Source of the DNA: an uncultured Moheibacter sp.
GTDB lineage: Bacteria > Bacteroidota > Bacteroidia > Flavobacteriales > Weeksellaceae
Direction: 5' to 3'
DNA length: 8,658 nt
NCBI GenBank assembly: GCA_937875605.1
Contig: CALLXZ010000331.1
Coordinates: 1-8,658, forward strand
The position numbers were made by a program, and so were the translations under genes. The notes under the pieces were generated by a model. That model saw only the letters and a program-made list of their open reading frames with translations, made no database searches and had not been told where the DNA came from. Positions 1 through 6,111 of the stretch are shown one piece after another (position 1 is the first letter of the stretch; every line of letters starts with the position of its first letter).

Positions 1-54
1 GAAATGCATCAGGAACCCTTGATCGATGAATGGGAGGATGAATTTTGGAAGTAA
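1..54 (+). CDS. C-terminal end of an unidentified protein (5' truncated by window edge)
   Basis: The first frame is open from base 1 and ends with TAA at 52-54. It encodes 17 residues ending in a highly acidic, aromatic tail (LIDEWEDEFWK). No stop interrupts the frame before the left edge, so this is probably the last part of a longer + strand gene. There is an ATG at 4-6, but a 16-codon gene starting there is less likely. Seventeen residues are too few to assign a family. It converges on the DUF3667 gene, with about 207 bases of noncoding sequence between them. Confidence 0.45.
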   Translation, partial: EMHQEPLIDEWEDEFWK

Positions 55-222
55 ATTTAAGAACTATATAGGACTTTCTTTCTTAAAAAACAGAAATGAG
101 AATTTCCTAAATCGGATAGTTAGGAGGCTATCGGTTGAGTGAAATTTTTAGTTTAATTAGTAATACCACTTTCCATAGTGAGTGACATTTCATTATTATT
201 TTACACATTGTTCTAACACGCT

Positions 223-243
223 CTTTTGTTAACCAAAGGTTTT
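223..243 (+). terminator. Possible weak intrinsic terminator
   Basis: A short stem pairs CTTTTG (223-228) with CAAAGG (234-239), including one G-U pair, around a 5-nt loop. TTTT follows at 240-243. In + orientation this resembles a weak rho-independent terminator between two convergent genes. It lies about 170 bases after the upstream stop, and on the - strand no T-run follows. The rest of 55-261 is AT-rich, and I see only a 5-bp hairpin (GATAG at 115-119 with CTATC at 128-132) and no gene. Confidence 0.25.
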
Positions 244-261
244 ATTGTAGTTTGAAGTATT

Positions 262-1047
262 CTATTGTATTTGCTGGGGCGCTTCGGGATTCAGAATCAA
301 ATTGATTATGATTGCAATAAAAATTATACCAAAATATAGAACTCCAAAAATTACAAACATTGAGATAACTCTTAAAGTAATAGTACTCAACTTTCGATTT
401 TCATAGAATCCTTTGAAAAACCAAATCAATAAAAATGGTAATATGATGAATGCTATCCCCATCATAGTCATGATCCAATTATAATCATCTTTTAGAAAAA
501 ACATTATCGGATAAAGTATCAGAATGTAGATGATGGTATAATAGGATTGAAAAAATGCATTCATCACTACATGCTCATAATAATTATTTCCCCATTTGTA
601 AAATAAGGATTTTGTCAACAAAGCGAAAAATGGAATCATTAATAATGCTATAAATGAATTATAGCTTGTTACATAAGACATTACTTCCTGCATCTGGGGT
701 GAGTTTACGCTTTTGCCATTTACGGTCATACTTTCCATTGCTTTATAAATTCCAATGAATTTAATTGAAATAAAAGCAGAAATACCACTTAACACAAACG
801 CCAATAAAATAGGTTTGTAATGCTTAACACGGTTTCCTTCGATGAATTCTCTTGCGGTTTTTCCAGGGTTTTTTAGAATATTTTTTACCGAATACAAAAA
901 TCCTTTGTTAGTATGGAGTAATGAATATTGCGCTTCTTCGATGATGTATTTACGATCGATGCGTCTGTATTTTTTCTGACCGCAATTCGGACAAAAATTT
1001 TCGGCTATTTCGTGTCCGCAGTTTTTGCAAGTATGTTCTGTATTCAT
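262..1047 (-). CDS. DUF3667 zinc-ribbon membrane protein
   Basis: This 261-residue protein has two parts. The N-terminus is a zinc ribbon with two CxxC knuckles (C7/C10 and C19/C22), followed by the PGKTAREFIEGNRVKHYKPI motif (61-80) that marks the DUF3667 family common in Bacteroidota. About five hydrophobic segments follow (near 79-100, 130-149, 166-185, 192-211 and 224-250), so it should sit in the inner membrane with the zinc ribbon probably cytoplasmic. The molecular role of the family is unknown to me. The ATG at 1045-1047 is chosen because it gives the full zinc ribbon directly after the start. A Bacteroidota-type promoter candidate lies about 22 nt upstream (1069-1099). The gene is downstream of the carboxylase on the same strand but separated from it by a strong hairpin, so it is probably transcribed on its own. 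Confidence 0.88.
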   Translation of the reverse strand: MNTEHTCKNCGHEIAENFCPNCGQKKYRRIDRKYIIEEAQYSLLHTNKGFLYSVKNILKNPGKTAREFIEGNRVKHYKPILLAFVLSGISAFISIKFIGIYKAMESMTVNGKSVNSPQMQEVMSYVTSYNSFIALLMIPFFALLTKSLFYKWGNNYYEHVVMNAFFQSYYTIIYILILYPIMFFLKDDYNWIMTMMGIAFIILPFLLIWFFKGFYENRKLSTITLRVISMFVIFGVLYFGIIFIAIIINLILNPEAPQQIQ

Positions 1048-1068
1048 TTTATGATGAGGATTTCAGGG

Positions 1069-1099
1069 GTAAATATAGTTGAATTCAAAACCTTGTCAA
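1069..1099 (-). promoter_or_regulatory. Candidate sigma-A promoter for the DUF3667 gene
   Basis: On the - strand, TTG (complement of 1097-1099) is followed after exactly 19 nt by TATATTTAC (complement of 1069-1077), one mismatch from the Bacteroidota -7 consensus TAnnTTTG. The box ends 21 nt before the ATG. The -33 TTG lies inside one arm of the palindromic hairpin at 1088-1129, so promoter and hairpin overlap. The call rests on motif match and position only. Confidence 0.45.
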
Positions 1100-1129
1100 G
1101 GTTAAGTGATATTAACCTTGACAAGGTTT
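1088..1129 (-). terminator. Strong hairpin, probable terminator of the carboxylase gene
   Basis: Bases 1088-1105 and 1112-1129 form a perfect 18-bp inverted repeat around the 6-nt loop GTGATA. It starts 21 nt after the carboxylase stop codon and, read on the - strand, is followed by TTTTG, a short U-tract. Each arm is itself palindromic (AACCTTG-T-CAAGGTT at 1089-1103, AACCTTG-A-CAAGGTT at 1114-1128). The element could therefore fold as one long stem or as two small ones, and could also be a dispersed REP-like repeat or a protein-binding site. Terminator is the best guess from its position. Confidence 0.65.
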
Positions 1130-1150
1130 CTAACTTTAAACTTTCAAAAA

Positions 1151-2779
1151 TCAAGTCTGAATTACACCCAGATTAAACGGTTTTTCGATAGGAGCATGGT
1201 TGGCTGCTTCAATTCCCATCGAAATCCATTTACGTGTGTCTATCGGCTCAATTACCGCATCCGTCCAGATTCGGGCAGCAGCATAATAGGGACTTGTTTG
1301 CTTGGTATAGCGTTCGGTAATTTCATCCAATAATTCTTGTTTTTTCTTTTCGTCAATTGTTTCTCCTTTGGCTTTTAAAGTCGCTTCCTGAATCTGTAAA
1401 AGCACTTTTGCGGCTTGTTCGCCACCCATTACGGCCAATTGAGCTGAAGGCCATGCAAAAATCAAACGAGGATCATACGCTTTTCCACACATCGCATAAT
1501 TTCCTGCTCCATACGAATTCCCAACGACAACGGTAAATTTCGGAACAACCGAATTCGATACCGCATTCACCATTTTTGCGCCGTCTTTGATGATACCGCC
1601 GTGTTCCGATTTCGAACCGACCATAAATCCGGTTACATCCTGCAAAAAGACCAAAGGAATTTTTTTCTGGTTACAATTCGCAATAAATCGTGTCGCTTTA
1701 TCGGCAGAATCCGAATAAATCACACCACCAAACTGCATTCCGTCCTTTTTCGATTTTACGATTTTTCGTTGATTTGCCACAATTCCAACTGCCCAACCGT
1801 CAATGCGAGCATAACAGCAAATCAGGGATTTTCCATAATCGCCTTTGTATTCGTCAAATTCCGAATTGTCTACCAATCGCTTGATGATTTCGTACATATC
1901 ATATTGTTCCGCTCTGGAAACAGGGAGAATTCCATAAATTTCAGATTCGTCCAAAGCAGGTTTGACCGATTCGATTCGGTTAAATCCGGCTTTATCATAA
2001 TCACCGATTTTACCCATGATGGATTTAATTCGATCCAAAGCATCTTGATCATCTTTGGCTTTGTAATCCGTCACGCCTGAAATTTCGCAATGCGTCGTTG
2101 CGCCTCCAAGCGTTTCATTATCAATGTCTTCTCCGATTGCCGCTTTTACCAAATAACTTCCGGCAAGAAAAATGGAACCTGTTTTATCGACGATCATTGC
2201 TTCATCACTCATGATGGGCAGATAAGCTCCCCCGGCAACACAACTTCCCATTACCGCAGCAATTTGGGTAATGCCCATCGAGCTCATGATAGCGTTGTTT
2301 CGGAAAATACGTCCAAAATGTTCTTTATCCGGAAAAATTTCGGCTTGCATCGGCAGATAAACGCCCGCGCTATCCACCAAATAAATAATGGGCAAACGGT
2401 TTTCCATCGCTATTTCCTGCGCTCTCAAATTCTTTTTTCCGGAAATTGGAAACCATGCACCTGCTTTTACGGTCGCATCATTGGCAACGACTATGCATTG
2501 TTTTCCAGAAACATATCCGATGACCACTGCTACACCTCCGCTCGGACATCCACCGTCCTCTTCATACATTTCATAACCGGCAAACGCACCGATTTCGATG
2601 CTCTGTTTTCCTTTGTCCAAAAGGTATTTGATACGTTCGCGTGCCGTTAATTTTCCTTTTTCTTTGTGTTTTTCGATTCGCTTTTTTCCTCCGCCCAAAT
2701 AGATTTCGGCTAATTTTTTACGTAATTCGGAAACCTGAAGTTTGTTTTTATCTTCTCGTTGGTTAAACTGTAAATCCAT
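1151..2779 (-). CDS. Acyl-CoA carboxylase, carboxyltransferase (beta) subunit, methylcrotonyl-CoA carboxylase type
   Basis: This 542-residue protein is a full-length biotin-dependent carboxyltransferase beta subunit. The family moves the carboxyl group from carboxybiotin to an acyl-CoA in the cytoplasm. The N-terminal half holds KLTARERI (43-50), the GGCPSGGV region (76-83) and the oxyanion-hole segment GSCVAGGAYLPIMSDEA (178-194). The C-terminal half holds FLQDVTGFMVG (378-388) and the second oxyanion loop GNSYGAGNYAMCGKAYDPR (420-438), followed by MGGEQAA (451-457). The GAYLPxMSDEA and GNYxMCGxAY signatures are closer to methylcrotonyl-/geranyl-CoA carboxylase beta than to propionyl-CoA carboxylase, suggesting leucine or branched-chain acyl breakdown. 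The exact substrate is inferred. No biotin-carboxylase or biotin-carrier gene is in the window, so its partner must be elsewhere. It begins at ATG 2777-2779. A weak -7-like box (TATTTTTA, complement of 2798-2805) lies upstream without a convincing -33 TTG. Long open frames antisense to it are shadows. Confidence 0.95.
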   Translation of the reverse strand: MDLQFNQREDKNKLQVSELRKKLAEIYLGGGKKRIEKHKEKGKLTARERIKYLLDKGKQSIEIGAFAGYEMYEEDGGCPSGGVAVVIGYVSGKQCIVVANDATVKAGAWFPISGKKNLRAQEIAMENRLPIIYLVDSAGVYLPMQAEIFPDKEHFGRIFRNNAIMSSMGITQIAAVMGSCVAGGAYLPIMSDEAMIVDKTGSIFLAGSYLVKAAIGEDIDNETLGGATTHCEISGVTDYKAKDDQDALDRIKSIMGKIGDYDKAGFNRIESVKPALDESEIYGILPVSRAEQYDMYEIIKRLVDNSEFDEYKGDYGKSLICCYARIDGWAVGIVANQRKIVKSKKDGMQFGGVIYSDSADKATRFIANCNQKKIPLVFLQDVTGFMVGSKSEHGGIIKDGAKMVNAVSNSVVPKFTVVVGNSYGAGNYAMCGKAYDPRLIFAWPSAQLAVMGGEQAAKVLLQIQEATLKAKGETIDEKKKQELLDEITERYTKQTSPYYAAARIWTDAVIEPIDTRKWISMGIEAANHAPIEKPFNLGVIQT

Positions 2780-2923
2780 CTTTTTTTGTTTGACGGCTAA
2801 AAATACAATATTCGTTTGATATGTAAAGAAGTCAATTGGAGAATGTAGTAATTAGAACCTAAATAATTTGAATTCTAATAAACGAACAAAAATCAATCAC
2901 TACTAAAGAAAATTCTCTATTGA

Positions 2924-2939
2924 TATTAATCAATTAATA
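2924..2939. repeat. AT-rich 16-bp palindrome
   Basis: TATTAAT (2924-2930) and ATTAATA (2933-2939) form a perfect inverted repeat around CA. It lies in the 188-bp AT-rich gap between the AcpH-like stop and the carboxylase start. It has no GC pairs in the stem and no T-run, so it is a poor terminator. It may be a binding site or chance in AT-rich DNA. Confidence 0.25.
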
Positions 2940-2967
2940 ATCAGTTTGTTATAAATTAATTTGAAAT

Positions 2968-3549
2968 TTATGTGGCTAAAAATAATTGACAATGCTTCAC
3001 TAAATCAGGGAAAAGCCGATGAAAGTCTTCTGTCAATTCGTCTTCAAATAATTCAAATTCAACTACGGATTCCTCTATATTGTTAGGAAACTTGCTTCTT
3101 TGGCTGATGCCTCTAAGTGTTTGCTGAATTCCTTCAAGCGAAGTATAATTGTGAAACCAATCGTATTTCAAAAGATGTTTGATGATGAATTGAAGCTGTG
3201 GAGGAAAAGTTTCAAAATGAAGTCGGAATAAATCATAACATCCTGTCACAAATTCCTCAAAATCAACTTCTAAATATTTTTCCCAATTCTGAATTAAAAT
3301 GTAGTCATAAAGCACATCTACAATCACAGGTGCATACTTTCCGTATTTTGCATGGAATCGTCGAGTGCTGTTTTTCACAGCATCATGCGAGTCCGTAAAA
3401 GTATCGATTTCGCGATGAAGAAGAATTCCTTTCTGTAAATCCAAGGGAAAATCAAGATAATCTTTTCCTCTGACGATTTCGCCGTATAAATTACCTAATT
3501 GAATAGCAGGGAGTTGGAAAGATAAATATTGATGGGCTAAAAAATTCAT
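2968..3549 (-). CDS. AcpH-like acyl carrier protein phosphodiesterase (DUF479)
   Basis: The 193-residue product resembles E. coli AcpH across its length and is about the same size. AcpH, a divergent member of the HD phosphohydrolase superfamily, removes 4'-phosphopantetheine from holo-acyl carrier protein in the cytoplasm. Visible family features are MNFLAH at the N-terminus, GNLYGEIVRG (19-28), HREIDTFTD (45-53), the D78-x3-D82 pair (DVLYD) and RGISQR (146-151). Position 24 is Glu, where E. coli AcpH, as I recall it, has Asp (GNLLADFVRG). This could alter metal binding or be tolerated. Starting at ATG 3547-3549 places MNFLAH exactly at the N-terminus, as in the family. The regulator gene ends 39 nt upstream on the same strand, but a promoter-like sequence lies in that gap, so separate transcription is possible. 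Confidence 0.85.
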   Translation of the reverse strand: MNFLAHQYLSFQLPAIQLGNLYGEIVRGKDYLDFPLDLQKGILLHREIDTFTDSHDAVKNSTRRFHAKYGKYAPVIVDVLYDYILIQNWEKYLEVDFEEFVTGCYDLFRLHFETFPPQLQFIIKHLLKYDWFHNYTSLEGIQQTLRGISQRSKFPNNIEESVVEFELFEDELTEDFHRLFPDLVKHCQLFLAT

Positions 3550-3557
3550 AGTCGGTA

Positions 3558-3587
3558 CTAATGTAACGAAATTTCTAAAAATCTCAA
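3558..3587 (-). promoter_or_regulatory. Candidate promoter for the AcpH-like gene
   Basis: In the 39-nt gap between the regulator stop and the AcpH-like start, the - strand has TTG (complement of 3585-3587), then 19 nt, then TACATTAG (complement of 3558-3565), one mismatch from TAnnTTTG. The box ends 8 nt before the ATG, so the transcript would have a very short leader. AT-rich DNA yields such matches by chance fairly often. Confidence 0.35.
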
Positions 3588-3588
3588 T

Positions 3589-4029
3589 TTATTTAGCCGA
3601 AACAAATTCTTCAAACGTTCCGTCACTGAAAAAAAGCAATGCACGCACCATTTTCTTTTCTTGGGAAGAAATCTCCACTTCTGTAGGTACATGTTCAGGA
3701 ATGTTTTCAGGTACTAATTTTTCAATTTTTTCATCGGTATTGAACAATTCAAAAAGAGTAGGATAGGAGTCCGTTGTACTTTCCATATTTTCATCTTTCT
3801 CCAAAATTTCATGGGATTTCGTTTTTTTTTCAGTTCCAAAAACCAACCAATCTGTATCGATTTCCGGAAAAGAGCTTTTGATTTTAATGAGAAATTCCAA
3901 ACTTGGTTTATTACGTCCCGAAGTGATGTGCGAAATGGCGGATCGCTGTACTTCAATTTTGTCGGCAAATTCAGAGGGTGTAAGCCCTGATTTTTCCATG
4001 ATTTCGAGAATTCGATTTTTAAGTTCCAT
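3589..4029 (-). CDS. XRE-family helix-turn-helix transcriptional regulator
   Basis: Counted from ATG 4027-4029, the product has 146 residues. Residues 5-65 form a lambda-repressor/Cro-type helix-turn-helix: TPSEFADKIEV (18-28) is the first helix and turn, and RSAISHITSGRNKPSLEFL (29-47) the recognition helix and conserved GRNKPS loop, ending in DTDWLVFG (58-65). A charged linker (66-118) follows, then a short C-terminal motif, VRALLFFSDGTFEEF (128-142), which I associate with a flavobacterial XRE subgroup. The regulated genes are unknown; the divergent peptidase cluster and its own promoter are the obvious candidates. An in-frame TTG at 4045-4047 would add six residues. The ATG is preferred because a consensus -7 box (4034-4041) lies between the two, so an mRNA from it would begin after the TTG. 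Confidence 0.88.
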   Translation of the reverse strand: MELKNRILEIMEKSGLTPSEFADKIEVQRSAISHITSGRNKPSLEFLIKIKSSFPEIDTDWLVFGTEKKTKSHEILEKDENMESTTDSYPTLFELFNTDEKIEKLVPENIPEHVPTEVEISSQEKKMVRALLFFSDGTFEEFVSAK

Positions 4030-4030
4030 T

Positions 4031-4048
4031 TTACAAATATAAATCAAT
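4031..4048. promoter_or_regulatory. Operator-like element over the regulator's promoter
   Basis: TTACAAATATAAATCAAT at this position matches 4240-4257 (TTACAAATGTAAATCAAT) at 17 of 18 bases. The core is near-palindromic (TTACA-AA-TATAA). It covers the -7 box and the start site of the regulator gene, where a bound repressor would block transcription. The call is inferred from repetition, symmetry and position. Part of the similarity could simply reflect the shared TAnnTTTG promoter core. Confidence 0.4.
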
Positions 4049-4064
4049 AATTTACAATATACAA
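4034..4064 (-). promoter_or_regulatory. Consensus promoter of the XRE regulator, likely giving a leaderless mRNA
   Basis: On the - strand, TTG (complement of 4062-4064) is followed after 20 nt by TATATTTG (complement of 4034-4041), a perfect match to the Bacteroidota -7 consensus. The box ends only 4 nt before ATG 4027-4029. Transcription should therefore start at or within a few bases of the start codon, giving a leaderless or near-leaderless message. Confidence 0.55.
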
Positions 4065-4226
4065 TTATAAATTTTCACCATGAACTGACGTATTTTCTTA
4101 AAGATAAATTGAATAATTAATTCATATAATAATACATTAATGCCTAAATTACAGTTGATTATTATATTTAATTAAATAATATTCAAAAGTAAATACCTTA
4201 ACTGACAATATTGCAGGTAGATCAAA

Positions 4227-4257
4227 TTACAAATGTAAATTACAAATGTAAATCAAT
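4227..4257. repeat. Tandem near-palindromic 13-bp repeat, candidate operator pair
   Basis: TTACAAATGTAAA occurs twice in perfect head-to-tail array (4227-4239 and 4240-4252). Within each unit TTACA and TGTAA are inverted around a 2-nt centre, typical of a dimeric helix-turn-helix binding site. The second unit continues into ATCAAT, matching the element at 4031-4048. Read on the - strand, each unit contains TACATTTG, which also fits the -7 consensus. A distal promoter for the regulator is therefore an alternative, although no TTG sits at the usual spacing. Confidence 0.5.
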
Positions 4258-4323
4258 GTTTTTATTCTATTCAGAGCCATCTTTTTTATTTTTCTGAATC
4301 CGAATTCATTCAAAATGTTAAAG

Positions 4324-4347
4324 TCGCTTAAATCGCTTAAAAATCGC
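4324..4347. repeat. Short TCGC direct repeats upstream of the peptidase gene
   Basis: TCGCTTAAA occurs at 4324-4332 and 4333-4341, and a degenerate third copy starts with TCGCC at 4344. The spacing of 9 and 11 bp is close to one helical turn. The array ends about 26 bp before the peptidase ATG, where an activator or repressor of that gene would bind. Function is inferred from location only. Confidence 0.3.
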
Positions 4348-4361
4348 CTTTTAAAAAATTG

Positions 4362-4369
4362 TACATTCG
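4362..4369 (+). promoter_or_regulatory. Possible -7 box of the peptidase cluster
   Basis: TACATTCG is one mismatch from TAnnTTTG and ends 4 nt before ATG 4374-4376, mirroring the geometry at the regulator gene. No TTG lies 17-23 nt upstream (TTA at 4338-4340 is the nearest), so the promoter would be weak or activator-dependent. Confidence 0.25.
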
Positions 4370-4373
4370 TTTC

Positions 4374-5531
4374 ATGGAATTATTGGATTTATTTAACAAA
4401 AAGTATGGGGATATCCGTGTAGAAGGATTGGATTCCAAATATTTACCTTTTTTGAAATTGAAATCTTATTTGGACGAGTATTTTCCGGACAAGGTTTCGT
4501 TGGGAAAATCATTTTTGGGTAATGAGATTTATGAATTGAAAATCGGATCAGGAAAAACCAAAATTCTTGCGTGGTCGCAGATGCATGGAAACGAATCGAC
4601 CGGAACACGCGCAATTTTGGATGTATTTGAATTTTTAAAATTGAATGAAAATTGGTCTAAATTTATTTTGGAGTCTATTAGTTTTCATTTTATTCCCATG
4701 TTGAATCCCGATGGTTCCACTTTGTTTACACGTCGTAATGCTGCAGGAATTGATCTGAACCGTGATTTCTTGCAAGAAGCATCGCCCGAAATACGTCTTT
4801 TAAAGTCGTATGTCCAAAAACATCAACCTTATTTCTTATTTAATCTCCATGATCAACGAACCATTTTTAATGTTGGAAATACTGCAAAACCTGCAACCTT
4901 ATCATTTTTAGCTCCTTCTGCTGATGATAACCGATTAGAAACCGAATCAAGAATCCAATCAATGGCGGTTATTGATTATATGGTAAAAGGATTGGAAAAG
5001 ATAATTCCGGGCTGTTTAGCACGATTTTCCGATGAATTTTACCCGACTTCTACAGGTGATAATTTTATGAAAATGGGATTTCCGTGTATTTTATTTGAAG
5101 CAGGCCATTATCCACATGATTACCAACGGGATCATGTCCGAAAATACAATGCCCTTTCGATTTTGTTGGCATTGGAGAAAATTTGTTCTCATGATCTTTC
5201 CGATAAGGGAAATTATGACCAAATTCCGCAAAACAATAAAAAATTTTTGGATATTATTTTACGAAATGTGTTGGTAAGATCAAATGATTCCGAATCCTTG
5301 TTGGATATCGGGATTTATTTGGATGAACGACTTGATTTGGATAGTCAGGAAATTTTATTTTGTTCAAGAATTGAGGAAATTGGTGATTTGTCAAATTATT
5401 TTGGGCATATTGATATAGATAAAAAAGGAAAAATTTATGTAGGTAAATCTTCGATGTTTCCCATAATTGGCGATTTGGCTGATTTTTCAGTGGGTACGAT
5501 TCATTTTGAGACAGGAAAGTTTAACGGCTAA
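4374..5531 (+). CDS. M14-family zinc metallocarboxypeptidase, cytoplasmic
   Basis: From ATG 4374 the product has 385 residues and carries the M14 active-site set. HGNE (71-74) supplies the first two zinc ligands (H71 and E74), the DLNRDF segment contains the substrate-binding Asn-Arg pair (N129-R130), NLHDQ supplies the third ligand (H159), and FEAGH contains the candidate catalytic Glu (E242). LNPDGS (110-115) is also typical of the family. There is no signal peptide or membrane segment, so it should act in the cytoplasm, perhaps on peptides, cell-wall fragments or amide-linked amino acids; the substrate cannot be told from sequence. After the catalytic core, about 100 residues (285-385) form a C-terminal extension I cannot place. 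An in-frame TTG at 4359 would add five residues, but ATG is the better start. It is the first gene of a probable three-gene unit; the next gene starts 37 nt downstream. Confidence 0.88.
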   Translation: MELLDLFNKKYGDIRVEGLDSKYLPFLKLKSYLDEYFPDKVSLGKSFLGNEIYELKIGSGKTKILAWSQMHGNESTGTRAILDVFEFLKLNENWSKFILESISFHFIPMLNPDGSTLFTRRNAAGIDLNRDFLQEASPEIRLLKSYVQKHQPYFLFNLHDQRTIFNVGNTAKPATLSFLAPSADDNRLETESRIQSMAVIDYMVKGLEKIIPGCLARFSDEFYPTSTGDNFMKMGFPCILFEAGHYPHDYQRDHVRKYNALSILLALEKICSHDLSDKGNYDQIPQNNKKFLDIILRNVLVRSNDSESLLDIGIYLDERLDLDSQEILFCSRIEEIGDLSNYFGHIDIDKKGKIYVGKSSMFPIIGDLADFSVGTIHFETGKFNG

Positions 5532-5542
5532 ACAATTCTTTT

Positions 5543-5550
5543 TATCTTTA
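5543..5550 (+). promoter_or_regulatory. Weak -7-like box before the thioredoxin-fold lipoprotein gene
   Basis: TATCTTTA, followed by C, is one mismatch from TAnnTTTG and ends 18 nt before the ATG. It resembles the box before the DUF3667 gene (TATATTTAC). No TTG is found at the usual upstream spacing, so this may be a minor internal promoter or chance. Confidence 0.2.
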
Positions 5551-5568
5551 CAACTTCAAAATTGACCA

Positions 5569-6111
5569 ATGAAAAAAATCCTATTTGTGCTTGTTCTTGC
5601 CTTGTTTTTTGTAAGTTGTGAAGGACCTTATGTATTTAATCGTGTTGTAAAATTAAAAGACGGAAATAAAATGTTACTTGGAGGCGTTGACAGAGAGTCG
5701 TTTACAAAGGAACCTTTCTCGGTTTGGTTTAATCAGGAATACGATTCGTATCAAACGAATCAAGCAATGATAAAAGATTTCAAATCTAAATTAAAGCGTT
5801 TTAGAGTGGAGGTTTTCATGGGAACTTGGTGTGAGGATTCGCAACGGGAATATCCGCGTTTGCTGAAAATTCTGGATGAAGCGAAATTTCCTGAAGCCCG
5901 TATGGTTACGTATGCGGTAAATGAAAGCAAAAAAAGTTTCTACAGCGAAGAAATTGGGAAAGACATCCGTTTTGTTCCAACTTTCATTTTTTATAAGGGT
6001 GGAAAAGAAGTTGGGAGAATTGTAGAATCTCCTATTTCAGGCTCATTGGAAGAAGATATCTTAATGATTGTCAATGAGGTGCCGCTTTCGCCAAACTACT
6101 CGGAAGAGTGA
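5569..6111 (+). CDS. Thioredoxin-fold lipoprotein with a single active-site cysteine
   Basis: The 180-residue product starts with a lipoprotein signal peptide (MKK, hydrophobic 4-15, then FVSC with the lipidated Cys at 17), so the mature protein should be membrane-anchored and face the periplasm. The rest is a thioredoxin fold: strand VEVFMG (80-85), active site TWCEDSQREYPR (86-97), and the cis-proline loop RFVPTFIFY (134-142, P137). The usual CxxC is CEDS (C88, S91), so the second cysteine is missing. C88 is the only cysteine in the mature domain besides the lipidated C17. It is therefore probably not a simple disulfide reductase; a glutathione- or thiol-linked, monothiol or binding role is possible but unproven. 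It lies 37 nt after the peptidase gene, and its TGA overlaps the GTG start of the DUF4230 gene, indicating cotranscription and translational coupling. Confidence 0.85.
   Translation: MKKILFVLVLALFFVSCEGPYVFNRVVKLKDGNKMLLGGVDRESFTKEPFSVWFNQEYDSYQTNQAMIKDFKSKLKRFRVEVFMGTWCEDSQREYPRLLKILDEAKFPEARMVTYAVNESKKSFYSEEIGKDIRFVPTFIFYKGGKEVGRIVESPISGSLEEDILMIVNEVPLSPNYSEE

Larger units (their letters stand above)
4030..4373. other. Divergent intergenic region between the regulator and the peptidase cluster
   Basis: This 344-bp, very AT-rich stretch has no supportable gene. From left to right it holds the regulator promoter with an overlapping operator-like element (4031-4064), a perfect 14-bp palindrome TATTTAATTAAATA (4165-4178), a tandem 13-bp repeat (4227-4252), a set of TCGC-containing direct repeats (4324-4347) and a -7-like box just before the peptidase ATG (4362-4369). 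The density of repeats suggests regulation of one or both divergent transcripts. Confidence 0.6.

Noticed and set aside
1601..2080. Open frame of 159 codons on the + strand opposite the carboxylase gene
   Set aside because: It also lies entirely within the carboxylase gene on the opposite strand, with shadow-like composition and no promoter or family match.
2090..2650. Long open frame (186 codons) on the + strand opposite the carboxylase gene
   Set aside because: It is antisense to a strongly conserved carboxylase reading frame, is rich in His, Arg, Phe and Ser typical of shadow translations, and shows no recognisable family.
2798..2805. Promoter of the carboxylase gene at a TATTTTTA box
   Set aside because: The last consensus base is wrong and no TTG lies at the usual spacing, so it was mentioned with the gene but not listed as a feature.
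4045..4047. TTG as start codon of the XRE regulator
   Set aside because: The consensus -7 box lies downstream of it, so an mRNA from that promoter would not contain it; the ATG at 4027-4029 fits the family N-terminus.
4165..4178. Perfect AT palindrome TATTTAATTAAATA as an operator or terminator
   Set aside because: It has only A and T, no second copy in the window and no T-run, so chance in AT-rich DNA is a sufficient explanation.
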